Origin: Pseudomonas hormoni
GTDB lineage: Bacteria > Pseudomonadota > Gammaproteobacteria > Pseudomonadales > Pseudomonadaceae
NCBI RefSeq assembly: GCF_018502625.1
Contig: NZ_CP075566.1
Coordinates: 2,831,001 to 2,895,000 of the forward strand
Length of the DNA: 64,000 nt
Reading direction: 5' to 3'
Of this stretch, positions 27,216 to 35,865 are shown one piece after another. The notes under the pieces are model-generated. The model made no database searches and was not told the origin of the DNA. It saw nothing but the letters and a program-made list of their open reading frames with translations. Positions within the stretch are counted from its first letter, which is position 1; each line of letters opens with the position of its first letter. A program made the translations under genes and the position numbers.

Positions 27216-29755
27216 ACCGCCCCTTGCTGACCCTCATGGCCACGGGGCTGAGCCTGCTGCCCGCGTTTGTGCACGGCGAAACACTGCCGCTGCCGTTGAC
27301 CGGCCCGGCCTATGTCACCGCCAACGAGGCGTACAGTGCCTACGAGCGCAAAGACTATGACCTGGCCATCGCCAAGGCACGCGAAGCCTTGCGTCAGCGC
27401 GCCGACATCACGCGCCTGAATACGCTGATTACGCTGGCTCAACGCGACAAGGAATTGCGTGACCATCCCAAGCGCTATCCGCAGTCTCGTCAGGCTCCCG
27501 GCTTCGGTGCCGCGGCAAAGGCTTTCAAGGCCTATGATCGCGATGATTTCGGCGCGGCGGCTCAAGCGGCACGTATCGCCATCGCTCAAGCACCCAAACG
27601 CATGGATTATCGACTGCTGCTGATCGAGTCCCTGCAGCGCCAGCAACATCTGCAGGACGCAGATCAGGCCACCACCCAGGCCCTGGCCGTGTTCCCGAAC
27701 GACGATACGTTGCTGATGCGCCGCGAAGCGATTCGTCGGCAACTGGCGGCGCCACTGGCGGTTGCGGGGTATCGCGCCCTGGAGCAAGGCCGTGTGCCGC
27801 TGGCTGTGGACCAGGCCAGGAAAGCCGTGGCCTGGGCGCCGGAAATCGGCGCCAATCAGCAACTGCTGATCAGTGCCCTGCTCGCCGCCAACGACTACCG
27901 TGGCGCCGAACTTGCGGCGTCAGGCGCATTGGCCCAGGACGACGGGGAAATCGCACCGTGGATTCTGCGCAGTTATGCCCTCGATCGACAGGGCAAAACC
28001 CAGGCGGCCCAGGCGGACCTGAATCACGCCCTGGCCATCGATGGCCTGCTGGCAACAGAAACCCGCGACATTCGTTTCTTCGCCGCCGACACCGCACTGG
28101 CCCACGGCGAGCCGCAACAAGCGCTCGATCATCTGCAGGCACTGGCCGACGATGACAACGGTGAAGTGGCCCGCCGACGTACCGCTGCTCGCATGGCGTT
28201 GCGACAGAAAGTCAACGGCTCGAACGCTGTGGCGCGCTTTCCGGCACCGGCCCTGAATTGTCAGGAAACCGCCTTCGGCCTGGTCTGCGATATCTGGCCG
28301 GGCAACCAGCGCGACGGCGGAACCGAGATGGCCGCTCAGGCCTACGCCGCGCTGGCTCGCAAAGACCCGGCAACAACGGGTGCCCTGGCGACTGAAGCCA
28401 TTCGCCGTGCGCCGCAGAATCCGGCTTACCGACGTCTGCTGGTCAGCGCCCTGAGCGAGCAGAAACGTGTGCCCGAAGCCATCGCGGCGGCCAGCGATGG
28501 TCTGAAGAACACCGGCGATGACGCTCGGCTGCTGGCCCAACGCGGTCGCCTGCGTCAGCAATCGGGTGACGATTCCGGTGCACGTCAGGACTTTACTCAG
28601 GCCCTGGCTCTGGGCAGTCTACCCGCTTACGAAGAGGCCAGCCTGTATGCCGCCATCGGCCAGCGCCGGACCGCGCGCGAACGATTGCAACAAGCGCGGG
28701 ACACCGGCGAACTGGAGTCGATGAGCGATTTGCAGATCGCTTATTTGTCGGTCCAGACCGGCGATGACGACGGCGCCCACGCGTCATTTCGTAAATCCGA
28801 TGCCGTCACCCGACTCACGCCGACCGCCACTCAGGACGCGGCCTATAACGCCATGCGGGTCAATGACGACGAGCAGGCCGTCGCCTACTTCAAACGCGTC
28901 ATCGATGCGCAAGCATCCGGTGATCTGGACATGCCTGCGCAACAGCTGTTCGACACCCGCCGCGCAGTGGGCGATGTGTCGCGCAGGATCGGCTTGACCA
29001 GCACCACCAGCTATCGCGGCAACAATTCCAGCAGTGGCCTGAGTTCAGCGCCGAGCAGCGGCAGTAGCAGCAATGACAGCCTGCAAAACAGCACCGAACT
29101 GTCCTGGCGCCCTTTGGGTTATCGCAACGCTCGCTTTGTCGAACTCTACGGCCGCGTCACTGACACGCTGTGGAGCAAGAACGGCGATTCGGATACCGGC
29201 TTCGATGCGCTGCAAGGCGCCGTCGGAGTCCGGGTCAAACCGTTCACGTCGCTGAACGTGATGGCCGCCGTCGAACGCACATTCCCGATTGGATCATCGG
29301 ACGTCGATGGCGACTGGCTGGTGCGCCTGGGTTATGGCTCAAGCGTCGGCACCGATCTGCGGGTCGACGCCTCCAGTTGGTGGACCTCGCAGTTCTTCGC
29401 TGAAGCCGGTCATTACATCAACGACTCGCGTGACTATTTCAACAGCGAATGGCAGGTCGGTCGCAGCTACGCCATCGGCGGCGCGGGCTCGCGCTGGGTC
29501 AGTTTTCCCCATGTGGTGGCCGCGTTCGACTACGACTCGAAAATGAACAGCGCGACCGATGCCGATGGCAGCACCGACTCGTCATCCGGCAAGGCCGGGG
29601 GCGTGGGTGTCGGCAATAACGTCCGCTACTGGTTCCGCGAGGACGCGTACAACGCGCCCCGCTCCTACGTGGATTTTTCCCTGCAGTACCGCGTGAAGGT
29701 GTTGGGCGATGATCGCGCTCAAGGCGTATTCGGTCGCCTGACTTACTCCTATTGA
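27212..29755 (+). CDS. nfrA: NfrA-like TPR and outer-membrane protein
   Basis: The product has 847 residues. A signal peptide (ending near VHGE) is followed by many TPR-like helical repeats (EAYSAYERKDYDLAIAKAR, KAFKAYDRDDFGAAAQAAR, LLVSALSEQKRVPEAIAAAS). The last 270 residues resemble the NfrA C-terminal domain: a Ser-rich linker (SSGLSSAPSSGSSSN) and then amphipathic strands ending in FGRLTYSY, an outer-membrane-type terminus. In E. coli NfrA is the outer-membrane phage N4 adsorption protein and presents or exports the glycan. Both ends are coupled to neighbours by short overlaps. Confidence 0.87.
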   Translation: MNRPLLTLMATGLSLLPAFVHGETLPLPLTGPAYVTANEAYSAYERKDYDLAIAKAREALRQRADITRLNTLITLAQRDKELRDHPKRYPQSRQAPGFGAAAKAFKAYDRDDFGAAAQAARIAIAQAPKRMDYRLLLIESLQRQQHLQDADQATTQALAVFPNDDTLLMRREAIRRQLAAPLAVAGYRALEQGRVPLAVDQARKAVAWAPEIGANQQLLISALLAANDYRGAELAASGALAQDDGEIAPWILRSYALDRQGKTQAAQADLNHALAIDGLLATETRDIRFFAADTALAHGEPQQALDHLQALADDDNGEVARRRTAARMALRQKVNGSNAVARFPAPALNCQETAFGLVCDIWPGNQRDGGTEMAAQAYAALARKDPATTGALATEAIRRAPQNPAYRRLLVSALSEQKRVPEAIAAASDGLKNTGDDARLLAQRGRLRQQSGDDSGARQDFTQALALGSLPAYEEASLYAAIGQRRTARERLQQARDTGELESMSDLQIAYLSVQTGDDDGAHASFRKSDAVTRLTPTATQDAAYNAMRVNDDEQAVAYFKRVIDAQASGDLDMPAQQLFDTRRAVGDVSRRIGLTSTTSYRGNNSSSGLSSAPSSGSSSNDSLQNSTELSWRPLGYRNARFVELYGRVTDTLWSKNGDSDTGFDALQGAVGVRVKPFTSLNVMAAVERTFPIGSSDVDGDWLVRLGYGSSVGTDLRVDASSWWTSQFFAEAGHYINDSRDYFNSEWQVGRSYAIGGAGSRWVSFPHVVAAFDYDSKMNSATDADGSTDSSSGKAGGVGVGNNVRYWFREDAYNAPRSYVDFSLQYRVKVLGDDRAQGVFGRLTYSY

Positions 29756-29763
29756 GGACTTGC

Positions 29764-30417
29764 ATGAACGTTCGAATCTTTTTGTGGCTGGGCCTTGGCC
29801 TGCTCCCGTCGTGGGCCCAGGCCGCTCCCGAAATTGCCCAGTTGTACGCGCCAAAATTGCCCGAGGGTTCGGCGTGGCTGCGGGTGGTCAATCCATCCGA
29901 CACGGCCATGCAGGTTCGGGTGGGCCAAGGCGTGAGTGTCGCCCTCTCCGCGCAGAGTGCGGTGGCCAGTCCCTTTCAGGTCGTGGACTCGCGACAGCCG
30001 TTGCAGGTCACCGTCAATGGTCGCGAGATACAGGGTCTGAGCGCACCCAAAAGTGCGTGGGTCACGCTGATTCTCGACAGCGATCCGGCACGTGCGCCAC
30101 GCCTGGTGATCGACCCGCCCCTGCGCGGTAAAGACCTGCGCGCGGAACTCAACGTGTACAACCTGGGCAGCGGTTGCGAAAAGGCCAACGTCCAATTGGC
30201 CAATGGCGCTCCGGTATTCAGTCAGGTGCCGTTCAACGGACAAGCCCAGCGCACGATCAACCCGGTGCAGGCGACGCTGGTTGCCAGCTGCAATGAGCAC
30301 AAAAGCCTGCCGTTGAAGCTGGAACCCTTCAAGGCCGGCGATCGTTACAGCCTGTTCCTGATCGGCTCCGGCCAGGCACCACGATTGATTGGCCTTGTGG
30401 ACCAGACCGCGCCATGA
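29764..30417 (+). CDS. AlgF-like periplasmic polysaccharide O-acetylation protein
   Basis: The product has 217 residues when started at the ATG behind a GAGGA site; a TTG 12 bases earlier also overlaps the nfrA stop. It has a signal peptide ending in AQA. The mature N-terminus (IAQLYAPKLPEGSAWLRVVNPS) matches AlgF of the alginate system (ALYGPTAPKGSSFVRVYN), and the body repeats the same beta-rich pattern (LVIDPPLRGK, RAELNVYNLG, INPVQATLVA). AlgF helps acetyl transfer from the membrane to the polymer in the periplasm. Two cysteines occur that could pair. Four-base overlap with the next gene. Confidence 0.75.
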   Translation: MNVRIFLWLGLGLLPSWAQAAPEIAQLYAPKLPEGSAWLRVVNPSDTAMQVRVGQGVSVALSAQSAVASPFQVVDSRQPLQVTVNGREIQGLSAPKSAWVTLILDSDPARAPRLVIDPPLRGKDLRAELNVYNLGSGCEKANVQLANGAPVFSQVPFNGQAQRTINPVQATLVASCNEHKSLPLKLEPFKAGDRYSLFLIGSGQAPRLIGLVDQTAP

Positions 30418-31403
30418 CCACTCCCTTCCAACACGAACGCTTTACCCCTCGCCTGGCGGTTTCCACCCTGATTGCGGGTCTGTTGCTGATCCTCTCGAGC
30501 ACCGCCGTCCAAGCGGCATCGGCCGTGATCACGGGCAACGGCGGGTGGTTGTTCCCGGCCTGGGAAAGCCTGAGCAAGGTCGACAACACCGGCACTGCCC
30601 GCAACATTGCGCTGGTCAAGGAACTCCAGCAGCAACTCGAACGCGAACATATCGGGCTGATCGTGCTGGTGGTGCCGATGAAAGCGCCGTTCTATGCCCA
30701 ACGCCTGCCGGCCGATCAGCCGATCAGCGCGGCGGTGATGCAGCGTTACGACCACTTGCAAAGTGACCTGACTCGCGCCGGCCTGAGCACGCTGAACATC
30801 AAGCCCATCCTGCAAAAGACCGAGCAAGGCAAACAAACCGCGTTTTACCGCGCCGACTATCACTGGACCGCCTGGAGCGCCGAAAACACCGCCGACGCCA
30901 CGGCGCAACTGATTACCGAACGCTATCGGCTGCAAGGCGAACCCGGTAGTGGCGCCGCACTGGGTCAGTGGTTCGACCGCCGCGCGTTCGGCGACCTGGC
31001 GAGCAACTTTCTACCGGCGATCAAACGCAAGGCGATTGGTCGCGACATCTACACCGTTCGCCATCAGGCAGAAAACGACTTGCTGATCGATGACGCGCCG
31101 GCACCGGTGCAAGTCATTGGCAACAGCTTTGTCCAGCCTTACCTGGGTTTTACCCAGAAGCTCTCCAATGCCCTGGACCGCCCCGTCGCACTGACGTGGA
31201 ACCCCGGCGATGTCGGTCCGTGGGCTACGCTGCTGCAGTACTTGGAGTCGGCGGATTTTGCCCAACACAAGCCGCAAGTGATCGTCTGGCAATTCAATGA
31301 GGGGCAGTTCCATCTCGGCCCCGATGCGACTGCCAACTGGAGCGCCAAAGGCGTCACCTCGCTGAGCCAATGGCATCAGCGCATCAACAAGGCACTGCCG
31401 TGA
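30414..31403 (+). CDS. AlgJ/AlgX-like SGNH O-acetyltransferase
   Basis: The product has 329 residues. A signal or anchor segment at 14-34 precedes an SGNH-hydrolase-like domain. The AlgX/AlgJ signature residues are visible: Asp148-Tyr-His150 in FYRADYHWTAWS and a serine Ser238 in VIGNSFVQPY. These enzymes place acetyl groups on exopolysaccharide in the periplasm. The usual membrane partner, the MBOAT protein AlgI, is not in this operon, so the acetyl donor route is open. It overlaps the AlgF-like gene and the next gene by four bases each. Confidence 0.82.
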   Translation: MTTPFQHERFTPRLAVSTLIAGLLLILSSTAVQAASAVITGNGGWLFPAWESLSKVDNTGTARNIALVKELQQQLEREHIGLIVLVVPMKAPFYAQRLPADQPISAAVMQRYDHLQSDLTRAGLSTLNIKPILQKTEQGKQTAFYRADYHWTAWSAENTADATAQLITERYRLQGEPGSGAALGQWFDRRAFGDLASNFLPAIKRKAIGRDIYTVRHQAENDLLIDDAPAPVQVIGNSFVQPYLGFTQKLSNALDRPVALTWNPGDVGPWATLLQYLESADFAQHKPQVIVWQFNEGQFHLGPDATANWSAKGVTSLSQWHQRINKALP

Positions 31404-32260
31404 ACATTTTTGGCTACACCGCCAGCCGCGCGACCGTGGCAGCGGTGTTGTTTGCCGTCACCCTCAGCGCAGGAACCAGCATGCTCTACATGACAAACAA
31501 GGCCCTGAGCCCGGGGATTGTCGGCATCGTCTGGCAGCCGGATAACAAAACGGTCGGCATCAAAGGCCACTGGGAAAAACTCGGTGCGCGCGAACTGCTG
31601 GTGCAATGGACCGTCGTTGACGATCAGGCATTTGTTCCCGGCACCGGCCTGCCCAGTGTGCCGGTGCTGCCCGACTGGACGCGCATCGCCAAGGCGCCCT
31701 GGGCGCAGGATGTGATCCTCGGGTTGGCCGGTTATTTCAGCGAGAATCGCTCGCGGGACAACATCGAGCAACTGGCTAAAGTCTCGGAACGCATCGCCAA
31801 ACTGCCGACGCCACTCCACGTCACCGGCTGGTATTTCCCTGCCGAAGTCGACCCCAGCTGGACACGCGCCAAAGAATTGCCCGCCCTGCTCGCTAAACTG
31901 CCGCGACCGTTGTGGATCAGCGTTTACGACGGCGCAAATATCGGCCCCGCCGCCACCGCCGAATGGCTCAAGCAGTGGCTGCCGAATGACATTGGCGTGT
32001 TTTTCCAGGATGGCGTCGGTGTCTACGCCCGCACCGCACCGGTCGCCCGAACCTACGCCGACGCCCTGCGCCAGCGTCTGGGCAAAGACCGGGTGCGGAT
32101 CATCGTCGAAGCCTTCCGCCCCAACTTCGGTGGCGGATTCCGCTCTGCCACCGCCGCCGAACTCAAACCGCAGTTGGCCGCCTATGACGGTTATCCGCTC
32201 TACCTGTTCGACGGGCCGCATTACGTGACGCCTGAGTTGGTGGAGCAACTCGGGCGATAA
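31400..32260 (+). CDS. Putative exported glycosidase-like (DUF4434-type) protein
   Basis: The product has 286 residues when started at the GTG that overlaps the preceding stop as GTGA, in line with the other junctions of this operon. A hydrophobic N-terminus (VAAVLFAVTLSAGTSMLYM) anchors or exports it. The rest looks like a TIM-barrel of the DUF4434/glycoside-hydrolase kind: VGIVWQPD, LLVQWTVVD, VTGWYFPAEVD, PLWISVYDG, IGVFFQDGVG, VRIIVEAFRPN, YPLYLFDGPHY. Acidic residues at strand ends (Glu in FPAEVD, Asp in FFQDG, Glu in IVEAF) are candidate catalytic groups. A role in trimming the polymer is inferred from position only. Confidence 0.7.
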   Translation: MNIFGYTASRATVAAVLFAVTLSAGTSMLYMTNKALSPGIVGIVWQPDNKTVGIKGHWEKLGARELLVQWTVVDDQAFVPGTGLPSVPVLPDWTRIAKAPWAQDVILGLAGYFSENRSRDNIEQLAKVSERIAKLPTPLHVTGWYFPAEVDPSWTRAKELPALLAKLPRPLWISVYDGANIGPAATAEWLKQWLPNDIGVFFQDGVGVYARTAPVARTYADALRQRLGKDRVRIIVEAFRPNFGGGFRSATAAELKPQLAAYDGYPLYLFDGPHYVTPELVEQLGR

Positions 32261-32404
32261 TGTAGATCGGGAAGCGTCAGGCGCGTGCTTTCGGCCAAAG
32301 GCGGTTCCTCGCAATGGGGAACAATCAGCCTTGAGCAGTCGCTCGACACTGCATCCGCCCACCGCTTAAAGTGCCGTCCCCTCATCAGTGGATCGCCACC
32401 AAAA

Positions 32405-32806
32405 ATGACTGATACGTTCCAAGGCAGTTGCCTTTGCGGTGCCGTCCAATACCAGCTCCAGTCACGCCCCAAAGCAGTTTCGCACTGCCATTGCAGCCAG
32501 TGCCGCAAAAGCCATGGAGCCGCATTTGCGAGCTACGGCAGTGTGTTGCGTAACGATTTTGTTCTTGTACGGGGTGGCGATGACATCCGGTCTTACCCAT
32601 CCTCTGAATCTGTCGAGCGCCAGTTTTGTACTCACTGCGGTTCGTCGCTCTTCTGGTCAAACAGCCAGGGCGAATACTCCGGTTGGATCTCCATAGCCCT
32701 CGGTACGCTGGACACGCCCTTTACCAGCGACAAACAGAAGCATGTCGAGGTGACGTCAAGGGCGCCATGGCATGACATTCAGGATCACTGGCCGCAGTCT
32801 CGATAA
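32405..32806 (+). CDS. GFA-family zinc protein
   Basis: The product has 133 residues. The family's zinc ligands are plain: CLCGAVQY, HCHCSQCRKSHGAAF and FCTHCGSSLFW. The group is named after glutathione-dependent formaldehyde-activating enzyme, but most members have unknown activity. The start chosen is the ATG just before the first strand; an upstream in-frame start would add 40 residues without homology. It is the last gene before a short low-information stretch with a hexanucleotide repeat. Confidence 0.88.
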   Translation: MTDTFQGSCLCGAVQYQLQSRPKAVSHCHCSQCRKSHGAAFASYGSVLRNDFVLVRGGDDIRSYPSSESVERQFCTHCGSSLFWSNSQGEYSGWISIALGTLDTPFTSDKQKHVEVTSRAPWHDIQDHWPQSR

Positions 32807-32887
32807 CGCTTCGAGCCTGGATGACAATATCGCTGACGACTCACTACAGAATCCTTTTTCTATCACGCCAGCACTGACAAAAACGAT

Positions 32888-32917
32888 TTCATCTTCATCT
32901 TCATCTTCATCTTCATC
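32888..32917. repeat. Five tandem copies of TTCATC
   Basis: TTCATC repeats five times without a mismatch. On the minus strand an open frame turns this into a run of alternating Asp and Glu, but that frame shows no ribosome site and overlaps the GFA gene, so I do not call it a gene. Hexamer repeats of this kind change length by slippage. Confidence 0.85.
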
Positions 32918-32993
32918 GACATGCATGTAGAGAACGTGAAGTAGACTGTTTGTTAACTCCGAGCCTGATACGAATTTCAAACTCCGCCTCTAG

Positions 32994-33659
32994 TTACGCA
33001 CCGAAGTTAAAAGCTATAGAGATTCGCGGCCTTGCCCCTTCAAAACGTCGCACTGAATGCATTAGCCACGACGGAAACATGATGAATGTTCCACTTCTGG
33101 CAGCACAACTACAACTAAAGCCGGCAGTAAGGCAATCTTCGACTCTCATTCGCAGAGCAGGATTGTATGTCGATGCAACCATACCGCGCGGGTCTACAAA
33201 CTCTAGATCACCTCCAACTGCTGGATCGTCCTCTCGGCCGCCGGCGTCGACCCAGTAAACCCCTGACCAAAATGCACCAGGGTGCCCATGAAGTGAATTG
33301 CTGTGGCCTGCCTCATTAACATTTGCCCAAGCGTTGAGTTTCCATTCGAAACTGGGCTCAGTTAATCCGTATTGCTCGCTATGAACCGCTGTAAGTTGAA
33401 TGGCGAACTCTGTGGCAAACCTCACCAAAGCATCGCAGGCTTCCCCTCCCCATTCAGGGAAATCGTTCGCGGACTGCCAGCCGCCGTCATTGCTACGCTG
33501 CGCGCCGCTGCGATCTTCCGCCATACGACGTGTGACTATAGCTTTCAGCTCAGCATTGAGTCTTTCAGCGTCGGGGTACTGGATACTGGCAAGGGGGGTT
33601 GCAAACAGCCGTTGAATCTTTATCAGTTCAGGATCTATTAGATTAGTGCTCGACTGCAT
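32994..33659 (-). CDS. Putative 2OG-Fe(II) oxygenase (TIGR02466-type)
   Basis: The product has 221 residues and no signal peptide. The double-stranded beta-helix core is visible as AWANVNEAGHSNSLHGHPGAFWSGVYWVDAG, with histidines as likely iron ligands, then GTFIMFPSWLMHSVRRFEG with the distal histidine and RPRISIAFNF with the 2-oxoglutarate arginine. This family is largely uncharacterised. It stands alone, downstream of a promoter region shared with nothing obvious. Base composition is close to neutral and lower in GC than the flanks. Confidence 0.78.
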   Translation of the reverse strand: MQSSTNLIDPELIKIQRLFATPLASIQYPDAERLNAELKAIVTRRMAEDRSGAQRSNDGGWQSANDFPEWGGEACDALVRFATEFAIQLTAVHSEQYGLTEPSFEWKLNAWANVNEAGHSNSLHGHPGAFWSGVYWVDAGGREDDPAVGGDLEFVDPRGMVASTYNPALRMRVEDCLTAGFSCSCAARSGTFIMFPSWLMHSVRRFEGARPRISIAFNFGA

Positions 33660-33784
33660 TGCGTTTTTTCCAAGTGGTGCCCGTTGAAAAAAACTATACC
33701 GACCGAAATAGATAGGAGATGTAAACCTTTGTTAAAGTCTTTGTCTTTAGTCACTCAATTCCCATCTGTGCCATCGACCCACTA

Positions 33785-33820
33785 AAAAGCCCGCTGACGG
33801 TTAACGTCCAGCGGGCTTTT
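33785..33820 (-). terminator. Rho-independent terminator of mqo
   Basis: AAAAGCCCGCTG and CAGCGGGCTTTT form a 12-base stem with a loop of about 12, and on the minus strand a T-run follows. It lies about 50 bases after the mqo stop. It can also work for the opposite strand. Confidence 0.85.
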
Positions 33821-33868
33821 ATCTCTAGGTCAGCGACACCGAACACTCCGAATGAGTGGTCTTGTTAA

Positions 33869-35515
33869 TCACAGAGCCATGTCAGCCGGTGCCTTTTCCT
33901 TCATCGGCTTACCCTCCTCCTTTTCAGCAATCGGCGTAGCGACTTGACTGATCGCCGGTGGGGGCATCAGTTCAAGTATCTTGGCTGTATAGGCCCACTC
34001 TTCAGCCACTTTTGCCGGATCGTCGTTAAGTTGGGTACCGTAGCTCGGGAGGATCTGATGCAGTTTCTCCTGCCAGGCGGGCGTCGCGACTTTGTCTTTG
34101 AAGACTTTCTGCAGCAAGCTCACCATGATGGGTACTGCGGTCGACGCGCCTGGAGAGGCACCCAGCAAACCGGCAATGGTGCCGTCCTGGGACGTAACAA
34201 TCTCCGTGCCCAGTTTCAGGACGCCACCAGCAGCTTCGTCGCGCTTGATCACCTGCACGCGCTGGCCTGCCTGCCACAGATGCCAGTCTTCGGCTTTGGC
34301 GTTGGGGAAGTATTCTTTCAATGCATTGAGCCGATCCTCGTCCGACAGAATCAGTTGGCCAGCCAGGTATTGGACCAGTGGATATTGTTTGATGCCGACG
34401 CGAGTCATCGGCCACACATTGTCTATCGTGGTGGTATTCAGCAGGTCAAGGAAGGAGCCCTGCTTGAGAAACTTGGTACTGAAGGTTGCGAATGGCCCGA
34501 ACAGGATCAGGCGCTTACCGTCCAGTACACGGGTATCCAGATGCGGAACCGACATGGGTGGTGCCCCCACCGACGCCTGGCCGTAGGCCTTGGCCAGATG
34601 CCGCTCGGTGATGGCCGGGTTTTCTGTCACCAGGAATGAGCCGCCCACTGGAAAGCCCGCATATTCCCTGGCCTCGGGAATACCCGATTTCTGCAACAGC
34701 TTCAGCGCGCCACCACCCGCACCGATGAACAGGAACCTGGCATCGGTTACGGTTTCGCTACCGTCTTTGAGGTTTTTGTAGCTGACGCGCCAACTACCGT
34801 CCTCGTTTCGCGTGATGTCCTGCACTTCGCTTGACAGTTTCAGGGCAAATTTCGGCGAGGTTTGCAGGTAACCGACCAGTTGGCGGGTAACTTCTCCAAA
34901 ATTGACATCGGTGCCATTGGGGTTCCACGTGGCCGCGATTTTTTGCTTCGGATCACGCCCTTCCATCATGAGCGGAACCCATTTTTTGATCACGGCCGGG
35001 TCTTCGGAATACTGCATGCCGCGGAACAACGGGCTAGCCTGCAACGCCTCATAACGCTTTTTCAGAAAGCTGGCGTTGGCATCGCCCCAGACGAAGCTCA
35101 TGTGCGGGGTTGAATTGATGAACGAACGCGGGTTCTTCAGCACGCCTTGCCTGACCTGCCAAGCCCAGAATTGACGGGTCAACTGGAAGCCTTCATTGAC
35201 TTCAACGGCCTTCGAGATCGTGACTTTTCCGTTCTCGTCTTGCGGTGTGTAATTCAATTCGGCCAAAGCCGAATGACCTGTACCCGCGTTGTTCCAGCCA
35301 TTGGAACTTTCCAGGGCGACACCGTCCAGGCGCTCGACCATTTCCATCGAGAGCCCCGGCTCCAACTCATTTAGCCAAACGCCCAGTGTCGCGCTCATGA
35401 TCCCGCCACCGATCAACAGTACATCGACTTTTTTGGCCTCTTCGGCGTGCGAATGAACAGCGCCAAAAGACAGCGTTAAACCGGCAAGAATGTGTCTCAG
35501 TTTTTTCGTGTTCAT
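33869..35515 (-). CDS. mqo: Malate:quinone oxidoreductase
   Basis: The enzyme oxidises malate to oxaloacetate and passes electrons to the quinone pool, a membrane-associated step of the citric acid cycle. The product has 548 residues from the ATG behind a GGGAGA site. The FAD loop is [14 protein letters not shown]; further family segments are [38 protein letters not shown] and [16 protein letters not shown]. The first 25 residues ([26 protein letters not shown]) look like a cleavable signal peptide, unusual for this family. The C-terminal tail beyond about 510 is Lys/Glu/Pro-rich. Confidence 0.93.
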   Translation of the reverse strand: MNTKKLRHILAGLTLSFGAVHSHAEEAKKVDVLLIGGGIMSATLGVWLNELEPGLSMEMVERLDGVALESSNGWNNAGTGHSALAELNYTPQDENGKVTISKAVEVNEGFQLTRQFWAWQVRQGVLKNPRSFINSTPHMSFVWGDANASFLKKRYEALQASPLFRGMQYSEDPAVIKKWVPLMMEGRDPKQKIAATWNPNGTDVNFGEVTRQLVGYLQTSPKFALKLSSEVQDITRNEDGSWRVSYKNLKDGSETVTDARFLFIGAGGGALKLLQKSGIPEAREYAGFPVGGSFLVTENPAITERHLAKAYGQASVGAPPMSVPHLDTRVLDGKRLILFGPFATFSTKFLKQGSFLDLLNTTTIDNVWPMTRVGIKQYPLVQYLAGQLILSDEDRLNALKEYFPNAKAEDWHLWQAGQRVQVIKRDEAAGGVLKLGTEIVTSQDGTIAGLLGASPGASTAVPIMVSLLQKVFKDKVATPAWQEKLHQILPSYGTQLNDDPAKVAEEWAYTAKILELMPPPAISQVATPIAEKEEGKPMKEKAPADMAL

Positions 35516-35545
35516 CTTGTGCTTCTCCCGCAAAATTACGGTCAT

Positions 35546-35796
35546 CCCTACCGCTCAGTTGGCTCTATCGTTGGTGATCGGTGGTAAAGACCTGGTGAGA
35601 AGCTTCAAGATCAAGCATCACGTGAATCCAGGAGCCCGATTGGGTTTTATGCTCGGCACCCAATGGAAATGAGGGTAACGAGGATTGAAGAGTCCTGTTC
35701 AGGTGTTTGCATACTTTTTGTGCCAATTTGCATTTAATTCAGGCCACACCCGGAATCCGGTCGAAATCAGCACTACACGACAGGCGCCTATCGGCC
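35546..35796. other. Gap between mqo and the IS1182-type element
   Basis: About 250 bases contain the mqo promoter on the minus strand. No gene, repeat or RNA is recognised. The left end of the mobile element appears to begin near 35797. Confidence 0.5.
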
Positions 35797-35865
35797 CAGA
35801 GTGTGTAAAAACGCCTTCGCGAACCCTTGCTATGATTTCTGAGGATTTCATCGCAGGGATCGCCC

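Noticed and set aside
31376..32362. 328-codon open frame on the minus strand
   Set aside because: It is antisense to the coupled last gene of the polysaccharide operon, with no ribosome site or motif.
32888..32917. Possible CRISPR-like array
   Set aside because: The unit is a six-base tandem repeat without spacers, and no cas gene is present.
32756..32980. 74-codon minus-strand frame with an Asp-Glu run
   Set aside because: The run comes from the TTCATC repeat, the frame overlaps the GFA gene and no ribosome site precedes it.
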